A stretch of DNA of 38,798 nt from Candidatus Geothermincola secundus. Lineage in GTDB: Bacteria; Actinomycetota; Geothermincolia; Geothermincolales; Geothermincolaceae. The stretch lies in the NCBI GenBank assembly GCA_015711755.1, contig JACVIY010000008.1:1-38798 (forward strand), in the 5' to 3' direction. Numbering within the stretch: position 1 is the stretch's first letter; each line of letters opens with the position of its first letter. Positions 9,458 through 18,430 of the stretch are shown here, piece by piece. The notes below the pieces were generated by a model. The model worked only from the letters and a program-made list of their open reading frames with translations. It was not told where the DNA came from and searched no databases. The translations under genes and the position numbers were made by a program.

Positions 9458-10066
9458 TTGGAGATGTCGGATAAGAATGGCGAGAGGAAGGGGAAGGGCA
9501 AAGAAGATAGCGGCGCGGACCCGGGCGCGTCCCCGCAGGAGGAACTGGTTCCCCTGAGGGAAGGCCGCTACGGGGCCGCCTGGTTCGTGATGCTGGTGGG
9601 GATGATGATGGTCGCCTACTTCTACCTGAACCTGGTCTTCTATAACGTCATCGCCGTAAAGGACGTGTTGGACCGCTACGAGGGGCCGTCCGTATGGGTG
9701 AGGAACATGGCTCCCTGGCTTGCCGACAATGCCATGCTGCTGGCTTTGGGCTCCGCTTTGTTCCTGGTGGGATACAGCATGACCCTGAGGCGCAGGGGCA
9801 GGTTCTCAACGGAGCGCTTGATGCTGCGGCTGTTCGGGGTGGGGACCGGCTTCATCGCCCTCGCTCTTCTGGTGCTGGGCGTTGATTATCTATTTTTCCT
9901 TCCCAAGGAACTGCAGGGCCTTTCCGCCCACCTCGACTTGTTCGGCATCCAGCTGAGCGCTTTCCTGGTATGGTTCGCCGCCCTGTCCGCCGTAACCGTT
10001 TACTGCTGGCTGCCTAAGGGCGGTTCACGGGACGGGGAGGAGGATCCGTCCGGGAAGGTTGCTTAG
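9458..10066 (+). CDS. hypothetical membrane protein with about four TM helices
   Basis: Several hydrophobic segments (WFVMLVGMMMVAYFYLNLVFYNVI, AMLLALGSALFLVGYSM, etc.). Confidence 0.65.
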   Translation: MEMSDKNGERKGKGKEDSGADPGASPQEELVPLREGRYGAAWFVMLVGMMMVAYFYLNLVFYNVIAVKDVLDRYEGPSVWVRNMAPWLADNAMLLALGSALFLVGYSMTLRRRGRFSTERLMLRLFGVGTGFIALALLVLGVDYLFFLPKELQGLSAHLDLFGIQLSAFLVWFAALSAVTVYCWLPKGGSRDGEEDPSGKVA

Positions 10067-10086
10067 ATCGCACGGCCGCGGATGCC

Positions 10087-11790
10087 TCACAATTCACCCT
10101 CATCCTCATCGTCCCCGCTCTCGTCCACCGTTTTCTCGGAGCCCCGACGGGGGCGCAGCGTGTAGGGTTCGAGCAAGAAGGGCACGGAGAAGACCACGGC
10201 GGCGGTTATCACCATGTATATCCACTTGTGGCCCTCCGTGAATGAGGGCAGGGGCGGCTCAGCCGGGGCATCCTCTTCGCTTTTGACTTTGAGCGCGGAG
10301 AAGCCGGATGCGGGCAGGGCCGAAGTGCCGAAGATATGGTCGCGGAAGAAGAGGCCGTAATCCTCGCCGGAAAAGGACCCGAGCTCGCGGAGCAGGCGCT
10401 CCGAATCGAGGGAATCCTCCGCCGTCCCGCCGAGCAGGCGGTCGATGAAGGCGTCCAGCGACAGGCCCCGTTGGGAGAGCCGAGCGTCCAGGGTGGCGGC
10501 AGCCGCCGTGCCCCCGGCCGCAAGAAGGCCGGCGGCTCCTTCCTGCGTCCAGGCCTCACCGGCGGAGGCGATGCTCTCGCCCGACTCTCTCAAGGCCTCG
10601 AGATAGGCGACATAAAGGGCCGCCAGGCGGTCGTAGGTCTCCTCCTCGCTCATCAAGCCGAGAGAGCCGGCGATGCGCAGGCCGCTGTAGGCGGCGGCGC
10701 CTTCCCTGAACCACAGGGCATCGGGCGCAAGCTCCATACTTCCCAGGACGGCTCGCAATGAGGAGATGAGGGAGCGCAGCAGGAAGTCCCTCGAGAGTAT
10801 GTTCTCGCGGCCTCTTACGGGGATGAGGACACAGGGGGAGAGCATGCCGGGCGGGCCCGGTGCCGCGGCCAGCGCATCGCCTGGGGAAGCATCCTCCAAC
10901 GGCCCGAGGAAGAGGGTTAGCCTGCCTCCCCGAGGGGCCGACCGGTTCCAGGAGGCGGCGGCTGCGTCGAGATAAGAGGACAACCTTGCGGCGAACTCAT
11001 CCGCAGCCGCCAGGTTGGCGGGATCGGCACCAGGCGGCTGGGCCACGATTAAGGCGATGCCTCCCGCCCGTTCCGTTTTCACGGGCCTTTCAGCCGCGAT
11101 AAGGACCTCGCTCAAAGCCTCTTTTCCGCCGATTTCATCCCCTCCGTGGGGCTCGATGACCTCCCAATCCTCCGGGGGTTCGAAGCGCAGGGTCATGCGG
11201 CAGTCCTCCAGCGCGTCCTTGCCGGTACGGGGAAGGAGGAGGATTGAGGAGGCCGGGATGAAAGCGTAATCATCCGAGGTCGCGGGATAGAGAAAAGGGT
11301 TATACCGCGCGCCGCCGGCATCTCCGGACGACGATACCGCGCGGAGCGAAGTGGGGTCCACAGCGTAACGCAGGATGCCGCTGCCGCTTTGAACCGTCCA
11401 CCCGCCGTTCTCGGCGCGCACCTCCAAGGGCGAGCCGGATTCATCGGTGGCCCGGACATCCCGGAAGTATCCGGCTGGGGGCGGTGCCCACGGCCGCTCT
11501 GCCTGGGTGAGGGCGCTGCCGAAAGCGGCTGAGCCCGTTTCGCAGCGGAAGCGGGCCTCGACGGCGATAATGCCGGTGGCCGGGTCATAAGCTACTTTGA
11601 ACTCTATGGAGTCGGAGCAGTTGCCCGCCGCCCGCGGCCGTGCCCCCATGAAAAAGGCCAGGGCGGCTGCCGCAGTCAGGGCCGCGATCAGCCATGAGGC
11701 CGTCCTCAAAACCTGCCCCCCCATGAGAAAAAGACCGTCATCGTCGATGCGAACCTCCGCTTTAGCGCGCCGCCGATATCGTTTCGCCAT
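10087..11790 (-). CDS. hypothetical membrane-anchored protein, possibly gluzincin/peptidase M1-like; start uncertain
   Basis: N-terminal TM, large extracytoplasmic region, C-terminal TM (WIYMVITAAVVFSVPFLLEPY). Confidence 0.6.
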   Translation of the reverse strand: MAKRYRRRAKAEVRIDDDGLFLMGGQVLRTASWLIAALTAAAALAFFMGARPRAAGNCSDSIEFKVAYDPATGIIAVEARFRCETGSAAFGSALTQAERPWAPPPAGYFRDVRATDESGSPLEVRAENGGWTVQSGSGILRYAVDPTSLRAVSSSGDAGGARYNPFLYPATSDDYAFIPASSILLLPRTGKDALEDCRMTLRFEPPEDWEVIEPHGGDEIGGKEALSEVLIAAERPVKTERAGGIALIVAQPPGADPANLAAADEFAARLSSYLDAAAASWNRSAPRGGRLTLFLGPLEDASPGDALAAAPGPPGMLSPCVLIPVRGRENILSRDFLLRSLISSLRAVLGSMELAPDALWFREGAAAYSGLRIAGSLGLMSEEETYDRLAALYVAYLEALRESGESIASAGEAWTQEGAAGLLAAGGTAAAATLDARLSQRGLSLDAFIDRLLGGTAEDSLDSERLLRELGSFSGEDYGLFFRDHIFGTSALPASGFSALKVKSEEDAPAEPPLPSFTEGHKWIYMVITAAVVFSVPFLLEPYTLRPRRGSEKTVDESGDDEDEGEL

Positions 11791-11817
11791 TATATTGAAG
11801 CCGCGGACCGCTATCAA
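11789..11817 (-). promoter_or_regulatory. sigma70-type promoter TTGATA-N17-TATAAT
   Basis: Plus strand ATTATA (11789-11794) and TATCAA (11812-11817) separated by 17 nt. Confidence 0.6.
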
Positions 11818-11877
11818 ATATCATTTAGCAAAAGGGTACGATGAGGTTGATGGTGGATCTTCCGGAGTTGATAAGCG

Positions 11878-12465
11878 ATGGCGCGTAAAGAGATCAGCGG
11901 GGTTTTCAGGGTCTTGCGGACGGCGACAGCGGCGGTAGCGCTGGCCCTGCCCTTTCTCCTCGGGGGATGCGGCGGGGATGCAAAGAAAACGGTGGATGAC
12001 GACTTGGCCGGACTGATCGAGAAGAGGCTCATCGGTTTCGAACAGCCGGCGGAACTCGCGGGCGGCCGCTTCACCTTCACCGGATGGGAATGGCTGCCCG
12101 AGGTCTCTGCGGGTGAGACTCGGCATCTCCCCCTGAAAGGTAGGTATGTCGCCGTATACTTCACTTTCCAGGGAAGCGGGTCGGCCGTGCCGGGGCCGCT
12201 GGACCCCGCCCTTTTCAAGTTGAGGGACTGCGAGGGCCGCCTTTTCTCCATGGACGAGGGCATATGCGAGGGTCCCGCTAAGGCGTTGGCGGAGGATAAG
12301 GGTCGGGATCTGCCGGCATCGCTCAGATGGGAGCAGCCCGGGGAGTCGCCTTCCTTCGCCCTGTTCGACGTCCCCTACAACACCGGGATCCTCACCGTGA
12401 TAGTGAACGTGCCTCCGGGCCGCGGAGACCCCGATGACCGCATCGAGCTGGCCCTGGAGGAATGA
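11878..12465 (+). CDS. hypothetical lipoprotein, DUF4352-like
   Basis: LALPFLLGGCGG lipobox; beta-rich single domain. Confidence 0.6.
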   Translation: MARKEISGVFRVLRTATAAVALALPFLLGGCGGDAKKTVDDDLAGLIEKRLIGFEQPAELAGGRFTFTGWEWLPEVSAGETRHLPLKGRYVAVYFTFQGSGSAVPGPLDPALFKLRDCEGRLFSMDEGICEGPAKALAEDKGRDLPASLRWEQPGESPSFALFDVPYNTGILTVIVNVPPGRGDPDDRIELALEE

Positions 12466-12676
12466 GACTGAATGGTTAAGCATGCTGGATGTTTCTCCGC
12501 AGGTCCCCCCGGTAAATGACGCCTTTCCCCTATCCCGGAAAATCCCTTTTCCCAAGATGAAGGGAAGAAATGCCGAAAAGCGCCAACCGTTCCATCGCAT
12601 AGGTCGGTACTGATACTGCGCCCTGATCGGATGGGGGCTCTCCGCCCGGCTGCGGCGCGCCGCGAGGGCGTGCCGA

Positions 12677-12772
12677 TCATTTATTCCTTCTCTGCCAGCG
12701 CGTACGCTTGAGCAGCTTCTTGTGCTTCTTCTTCCTCATCTTCTTGCGGCGTTTCTTGATGACGCTGCTCAT
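12677..12772 (-). CDS. bS22-type / AURKAIP1-COX24-domain small ribosomal protein, 31 aa
   Basis: Read directly: MSSVIKKRRKKMRKKKHKKLLKRTRWQRRNK*, preceded by AAGGAG-N6-ATG; matches the actinobacterial MGSVIKKRRKRM.KKKHRKLL..TR.QRR pattern. Confidence 0.9.
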   Translation of the reverse strand: MSSVIKKRRKKMRKKKHKKLLKRTRWQRRNK

Positions 12773-12988
12773 CCATCACTCCTTTTTACCTCCAAATGCG
12801 GTCCCGTACTGCCGGCAGGCGGCAAATCTGGTTAATTATACAACAGCGCTCCCGCGCATGTAAGCAGAACGGCCCGCTGTCCGTGATCGGTCCGCAGGGA
12901 ATGCGCCGTCTGATTTGCGCTTCCCCTGCAAGAGCGGGAGAGCGGGATAGGAGCGGCATCGGTGGGGGCGGTGTTAAAAATATAAGAA

Positions 12989-13017
12989 TTGATAAAATAT
13001 GGCGTTATGAAAATAAT
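12989..13017 (+). promoter_or_regulatory. promoter TTGATA-N17-AATAAT upstream of the Nif3 operon
   Basis: AT-rich island in GC-rich DNA; hexamers at 12989-12994 and 13012-13017. Confidence 0.5.
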
Positions 13018-13123
13018 AAAATAGACGGGCCGCAGCGCAGCCGCCCCGCCCCCCGGAGATGAAAGTGCCTATCCTTTCAGGTAAAATAGCCGGAAAGGCC
13101 GCGAGGAACAGGGAGGGAAGGAG

Positions 13124-14224
13124 TTGCTGGTCATCGAGGCCATGGAGCACCTGCGGGAGTTGGCTCCTGAAGAGTACGCAGCCTCCTGGGACAACGTGGG
13201 ATTGCAGGTGGGAGATGAGGGGGCGGAGATCACCGGGATCCTGGTGACCCTCGACGTGGATCAGAGGGTCGTGGAGGAGGCGGATTCCCTGGGAGCGGGC
13301 CTCATCGTCAGCCACCATCCCCTCATCTTCCAACCCCTGCACCGCATCGACCTGAACAAGACGGTCGCCCGCACCATCAAGGCGTTGCTTTGCCGAGGCA
13401 TCAGTCTTTATGTGGCCCATACCAACCTGGACGTGGTGGAGGGAGGGGTCAGCGCGGAGCTGGCTGAATCCCTGGGACTGCGGGAGGTACGGCCGCTCGC
13501 CCGGATGACCCTGGCCAGGAGGGTAAAGCTGGTCACCTTCGTGCCTCCAGGATCGGCGGATGAGGTGCGCGAGGCGCTCTGCCGCGGGGGGGCGGGCCGC
13601 ATCGGCCGCTATGAATGCTGCGCCTTCCAGAGCGTCGGGGAGGGCACCTTCCGTCCTTTGGAAGGGGCTTCCCCCGCGGTGGGGGAGGTGGGCGTTCTCA
13701 ACAGGGAGCCCGAGATCCGCCTGGAGATCATCCTGGACAGGGAGGATCTGCCGGCGGCGCTTGAGGAGTTGCGCCGAGTCCATCCCTACGAGGAGCCGGC
13801 GGTGGACCTGTACCCTCTGGAGGACGTGCAGGCAGGCCTGGGGCGGGTGGGAACGCTGCCGCGGACCATGACCCTCAAGGAGCTGGGTGACCTGTGCCGG
13901 GAGAGACTGGGGGCTCGGGGGCTGCGCTTCGTGGGGGACGCGGGGAAGACGCTGAGCCGCGTGGCGGTATGCGGGGGCAGCGGCGAGGAGGTCATCGAGG
14001 CCGCCGCCGGGCAGGCGGACGCCCTGGTGACCGGAGACATCAAGTATCACGCGGCGCTGCGGGCCCTGGACCTGGGGCTGCACGTCATCGATGCGGGACA
14101 TGCGGCGACCGAGAGAGTCGTGCTGCCTCGCCTGGCTTCCTTTCTGAGGGAAAGGTTGCGGGAAAAGGGAGTGCGGGTTTGGGTCTCCTGCGAAAAAACG
14201 GATCCCTGGGGTTCCGAAGGGTGA
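13124..14224 (+). CDS. Nif3-like dinuclear metal center hexameric protein (start TTG 13124 or ATG 13142)
   Basis: SWDNVGLQVGD, ISHHPLIF-like VSHHPLIF, YVAHTNLD, DAGHAATE motifs. Confidence 0.93.
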   Translation: MLVIEAMEHLRELAPEEYAASWDNVGLQVGDEGAEITGILVTLDVDQRVVEEADSLGAGLIVSHHPLIFQPLHRIDLNKTVARTIKALLCRGISLYVAHTNLDVVEGGVSAELAESLGLREVRPLARMTLARRVKLVTFVPPGSADEVREALCRGGAGRIGRYECCAFQSVGEGTFRPLEGASPAVGEVGVLNREPEIRLEIILDREDLPAALEELRRVHPYEEPAVDLYPLEDVQAGLGRVGTLPRTMTLKELGDLCRERLGARGLRFVGDAGKTLSRVAVCGGSGEEVIEAAAGQADALVTGDIKYHAALRALDLGLHVIDAGHAATERVVLPRLASFLRERLREKGVRVWVSCEKTDPWGSEG

Positions 14225-14228
14225 GAGG

Positions 14229-14936
14229 ATGAGCGCGGTGGAGCTTCTGTGGCGCCTGCAGGGGTTGGACGCCTCCCTGCGGGAGCTGGAGGAGGAGGAG
14301 GCGGACCTTCCGCTGCGGCGGGAGGCGGAAGAGATCGAGGACGGGCTCTCCGCCCAGCTGGCGGAGCTGCAGGAAGCGATGCGGGATAATGAGGAGCTGC
14401 GGGAGAACATGCAGCGCCGGGAAAAGGCGGTGGATGAACTCTCCTCGCGTATCGCTTCGGAGGAGGACCGCCTTTATGGAGGAAAGGTGTCCAACCCCAA
14501 GGAGCTCCGCTCCATCCAGGCGGAGGTGCAGTCGCTGAAGCGCAAGAGGGATCAGGAAGAGACGGCGCTGCTGGAGATGATGGATAAATCGGAGGCGTTG
14601 GAGAAACGCCTGAGGGGGCTGGAAGCGGAGAGTTCCGAGCTGAGGGAGCGTTTGGAGAAGGTCCGCGCGGAGCTCCGGTTGGAACTGGACCGCATCCGCG
14701 CGAGACGCGAGGAGCTGCGGGAGGAAGTCGAGAGGCTGCGCGAGAATATCCCCCCCGAAGCACTGGCCCTGTATGACGATCTCATCTCCAGCAAGCAGGG
14801 TCTGGCGGTGGTGAAGGTGGTGGAGGGCACCTGCCAGGGATGTCACATGGCCCTTCCCGCTCAGGAGTATGACCGTTTCTTAAGGACCGACGGCATTTTC
14901 CGCTGCTCCAACTGCCGGCGCATACTAGTCAAGTAG
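14229..14936 (+). CDS. coiled-coil zinc-ribbon protein (zf-RING_7 / CT398-like)
   Basis: Long coiled coil, NPKELRSIQAEVQSLK, C-terminal CQGCHMALP...CSNCRRIL. Confidence 0.92.
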   Translation: MSAVELLWRLQGLDASLRELEEEEADLPLRREAEEIEDGLSAQLAELQEAMRDNEELRENMQRREKAVDELSSRIASEEDRLYGGKVSNPKELRSIQAEVQSLKRKRDQEETALLEMMDKSEALEKRLRGLEAESSELRERLEKVRAELRLELDRIRARREELREEVERLRENIPPEALALYDDLISSKQGLAVVKVVEGTCQGCHMALPAQEYDRFLRTDGIFRCSNCRRILVK

Positions 14937-14950
14937 GAGAGGGGCGGAAG

Positions 14951-15508
14951 TTGGGGGAGATGAGCGGGCCTCCGAAAGATAAGGGGCCGGTGGTGAGCCC
15001 CGAGTTCATCGGCATCGGCTCTTTTGAGGAGTTAACCGTCTTCACCGACGGGGCGGCACGAGGCAACCCCGGTCCCGCCTCCATCGGCGTCGTCGTCAAG
15101 GAGGGTGAAGGACGCACGGTGGCTTCCTTCGGGGAACGCATCGGGATCGCCACCAACAACACGGCTGAGTACACGGCGCTGGTGCACGCCCTCCGCTTGA
15201 TCTCCGCCTTCCGGGTAGAGCGTTTGAGACTGAAGACGGACAGCGAGCTGTTAGCCCGCCAGTTGCGGGGGGAGTACCGGGTCAGGGAACCGCATCTTCA
15301 GACCCTGCATGCCCAGGCCCAATCCATGCTGCGGCGTTACGGGGATTGGAGCGTTGAGAGCGTGCCCCGCGAGAAGAACCGGGAGGCGGATGACCTGGCC
15401 AACCGAGCCCTGGACGAGGAGAAGGGCGGAGGCGTGGGCGAAAGCCGTGGTGATGATCTCGGACATGGGTCAAAAAGGGGCAGGCGGCAGGGATCTCTGT
15501 TCGGGTGA
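14951..15508 (+). CDS. ribonuclease HI family protein
   Basis: FTDGAARGNPGPA, NNTAEYTAL, KTDSELL, NREADDLAN catalytic motifs. Confidence 0.92.
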   Translation: MGEMSGPPKDKGPVVSPEFIGIGSFEELTVFTDGAARGNPGPASIGVVVKEGEGRTVASFGERIGIATNNTAEYTALVHALRLISAFRVERLRLKTDSELLARQLRGEYRVREPHLQTLHAQAQSMLRRYGDWSVESVPREKNREADDLANRALDEEKGGGVGESRGDDLGHGSKRGRRQGSLFG

Positions 15509-15543
15509 AACCCTCGTTTGCGGCGTATTGGTGAAAGGGCCGC

Positions 15544-17067
15544 TCAGGTGGGGGCATCAAATGGCGGATCGAGGAGGGGAGGGTCCCCGCGCATGGCCGC
15601 CCGGGCGGCCTCACGGCCGCTGAGCATGGCCGAGGGGACCCCGCCTTTGAGCATGGACGTGTACGCCTGATGGCCGCACATATACAATCCGCCTATGGGC
15701 GTCCTGATCAGATCCAACCATCCCGGATGACTTTCCCGGAAGTCCCAGGACCAGCCGGCAACCGCCCCCTCACTGCGGCCTGCCAGGTCTGCGAAGGTCA
15801 ATGGCGTTGATGCATCGAGGGAAACCTCCGCTTCTTCCAGCCCCGGAATAAAACGGGATGCTGCGGCCCTAAGCATACGGGCGAGAATCATCTTGAATCG
15901 CAGATAACCGGGCTTCCTCCTTTGGGGTTCCGGGCGGTACCATTGGAAATCCTTCCAGGTGGAGGAGGTTCTGATCACCAGGACGGCGCCTCCTGGAGGG
16001 GCGGCATTCGGTTCGTCCCGGCTGAACAGGCAGAGCTCGACTTCGCTGCTCGGCTTCAGTGGTGCAATAAGCGGCCCTATTCCGCCATCTGCCGGATCAC
16101 CCCATTCCCCCAGACAGAAGATAACCCTGCTGGAGTGGCGGAAAATAGAGAGGTCTGCCAACGAGGCATTTAAACCCACGGCTACCTGGAAAACGGAAGA
16201 AGAAAGGGGTATCGATGCCACCGCTTGCAGCCATAAGGCCGGCACCTCGTTTTTCGGCAGCATTTCCAGGTAAGTCCGGCGGATGTCGGCATTGCAGATA
16301 ACCGTGCTGGCTCTCAAGCGGTCGCCGTTCTCCAGCTCTACTCCGACAACCCTCCCCCCCTCCACGCTGATCCCGATTACCCTGTTGTTCGTCATCAAGT
16401 GTCCTCCGGGAGACCCCGACCGAACAGTTTCGATCAGACCCTCGCAAAGGCGGTCTAACCCGCAGGTAGGGTAATGGATGCCTTGCTCGCAGAGAAGGTC
16501 CCACATGGCCGCAAGCAGTGCCACGCTGGAGTAGGGTTCACGGCATCCCTGACTTCCGAGGATGCGCCTCAGTTGCTCACCTGCCCCAAGTCTCTTCAGA
16601 AAATCACGCGCTGATGTGAGGAAGGCGTTTTCTGCGAGAGTGCGGGCCTCGTTTTGTTGAGGTTCCCTCAGTGCTCCGGAGACCGTGCGAACCGATGAGA
16701 AAAACTCCCGGATTACCTCGGATTCTCCCGGGAAAGCTTCGTGTAAGATCTCTTCCAGCTGCGAGAGGGGGGAGGAGAGGGCGATCTCCCGGCCGAACGC
16801 GTTTAAAAGATAGGAAACCCTTTGCGTCTCCAGGGGCATTCCGCAAAGACCCTCCCAGATCTCCTTGACTGTCGCCGGGGAGCTGAAACCGAGCGGACCT
16901 CTGGGAAAGCGATAATCACCACGCCGGAAGGTGGAGGCGGTGCCCCCCGAATGACCCGCCGCTTCCAGCACCACCACTTTCCATCCCTGCCTGGCCAGGG
17001 TGGCCCCTGCCACCAAGCCGCCCAGACCCGCGCCAATGACCAGGGCGTCCCACGATGATGCGCTCAT
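15544..17067 (-). CDS. NAD(P)/FAD-dependent oxidoreductase, phytoene desaturase/CrtI-like
   Basis: VIGAGLGGLVAGATLARQGWKVVVLEA dinucleotide fold; C-terminal GGLYMCGHQ. Confidence 0.85.
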   Translation of the reverse strand: MSASSWDALVIGAGLGGLVAGATLARQGWKVVVLEAAGHSGGTASTFRRGDYRFPRGPLGFSSPATVKEIWEGLCGMPLETQRVSYLLNAFGREIALSSPLSQLEEILHEAFPGESEVIREFFSSVRTVSGALREPQQNEARTLAENAFLTSARDFLKRLGAGEQLRRILGSQGCREPYSSVALLAAMWDLLCEQGIHYPTCGLDRLCEGLIETVRSGSPGGHLMTNNRVIGISVEGGRVVGVELENGDRLRASTVICNADIRRTYLEMLPKNEVPALWLQAVASIPLSSSVFQVAVGLNASLADLSIFRHSSRVIFCLGEWGDPADGGIGPLIAPLKPSSEVELCLFSRDEPNAAPPGGAVLVIRTSSTWKDFQWYRPEPQRRKPGYLRFKMILARMLRAAASRFIPGLEEAEVSLDASTPLTFADLAGRSEGAVAGWSWDFRESHPGWLDLIRTPIGGLYMCGHQAYTSMLKGGVPSAMLSGREAARAAMRGDPPLLDPPFDAPT

Positions 17068-17299
17068 ATGCCGCTTCCTCTCCCCGCCGTTCTCCTATTT
17101 CAATCCTGCGCGCCCCTTGGGGAGGGCCGCGCGGCGGTATACCCACTCTACCACGAAAGACGGCGATAGCGACGCGGGGCCGCCCTCTGGTTTTTTATGA
17201 AAGCTTGTAAAAATATGTTAAAATGAATCCAAGCCACCGTTCATCCGGCTGCGGCTCCGCTCGGCGGAGGGCCGGTGGAAGCGAGTTTCTGGAGGGGGA

Positions 17300-18406
17300 A
17301 TGGCGATGAAGGTCAAGAAATGCAAGGTATGCGGATTCTGCATCCCGCTGGCGAGGTTCCTTCGTTTCAACGACAACGGGACCATAACCGAGCGGCTGAT
17401 GCCCGATTTCCGGGCGGTGCTCATCGAGGCGGATTTCATCACCGAGGTCTTCAGGCGCATAGAGAACGACCTGGGCGTGTCGGTCCAGCATATCGTATTC
17501 GAGGCCCAGCGAGCCGCCTCCAAGGCGGTCATCGATTCCAACATCAAAGGGATTCTGGCGGGAGCCCGGGTAGGGGCGGCCAAGAATATAACCGTCAACA
17601 TGTTCTGTCAGGTGGCCATCTGGACGGGGCAGGCCTATGCGGAAACCGTGGTCTACAAGCCCAAAAAATACGGGGAGGCCATCCTGCGAAACCCCTTCAA
17701 CCGGGACATCATGGCCGCGGTCATCGTGGGCGCTTTCGAGAGCTTGGAGAAGATGCCCTTCAAGCATACCTGGGTCAACAAGAGGGGGGAGGAGCTCATC
17801 CTGGTCCGGCCGGACAGCGCCCGCCCGCCCCTCGCCGACCGCATCAAGATAGAGATCGTCAAACCCAAGCCGGGCAACCGCAGCTTCGAGCGCTGCCCGG
17901 AATGCGGGGTCCCCATCGGGCTTTCCGGTCTGGACTGGCAGGAGGACAAGGGCATAATCATGGAGATGCGCCGGGGAGTGCGCATGGTCTTCCTCGATTC
18001 CTACGTGCCTCAGGTGGTATTCCAGGAGCTCACCCGGGAGTTCGGAGATCTGGTCTATCCCACCGTGGTGGACGCCATGAAGAACTTCTCCCTGAAGTGG
18101 CTGAAGGCTGAATACCTTGACCGCGACATGGAGCTGTTCGCCAACCGCGAGAAGCTCTACGCGGAGGTGCTGGAGAACTTGGCCCTGCGCGGCCAGGGCA
18201 ACCCCGTGGCCTTCTCGTCGGACAGCGACAAGATGATCGTGACCGTGGAGAATCCTTATAACCCCCACCTGCTGGCGGGGCATCTGTCGGCCATGTACGA
18301 ACTGGGCGAGGGCAGGCGGGCCAACGTGGAATGGCAGTACCTGGACGAGGCCACCATTCACTTCACCTTGACGCCGCGCAGGTCCTCGCAGGTGATGGCG
18401 GTCTGA
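17300..18406 (+). CDS. uncharacterised internally duplicated CxxC protein (paralogue A)
   Basis: Two ~180-aa modules starting KCKVCG and RCPECG; C-module ends VENPYNPHLLAGHLSAMYELGEGRRANVEW; paralogous to 25564-26643. Confidence 0.8.
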   Translation: MAMKVKKCKVCGFCIPLARFLRFNDNGTITERLMPDFRAVLIEADFITEVFRRIENDLGVSVQHIVFEAQRAASKAVIDSNIKGILAGARVGAAKNITVNMFCQVAIWTGQAYAETVVYKPKKYGEAILRNPFNRDIMAAVIVGAFESLEKMPFKHTWVNKRGEELILVRPDSARPPLADRIKIEIVKPKPGNRSFERCPECGVPIGLSGLDWQEDKGIIMEMRRGVRMVFLDSYVPQVVFQELTREFGDLVYPTVVDAMKNFSLKWLKAEYLDRDMELFANREKLYAEVLENLALRGQGNPVAFSSDSDKMIVTVENPYNPHLLAGHLSAMYELGEGRRANVEWQYLDEATIHFTLTPRRSSQVMAV

Positions 18407-18430
18407 GAAAGGCGGCTTGAGCGGAGAGGG

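Noticed and set aside
12681-12776. Acidic ORF MDEQRHQETPQEDEEEEAQEAAQAYALAEKE overlapping the bS22 gene in another frame
   Set aside because: Simple consequence of reading AAG-rich codons shifted by one base; SD spacing and conservation favour the bS22 frame
12796-13062. 88-aa plus-strand ORF in the intergenic region
   Set aside because: Atypical composition, runs through an AT-rich promoter-like region, no SD or family resemblance
14936-15544. Searched for an RNase P RNA (rnpB) near the RNase HI gene
   Set aside because: No space outside coding sequence and no characteristic rnpB helices seen
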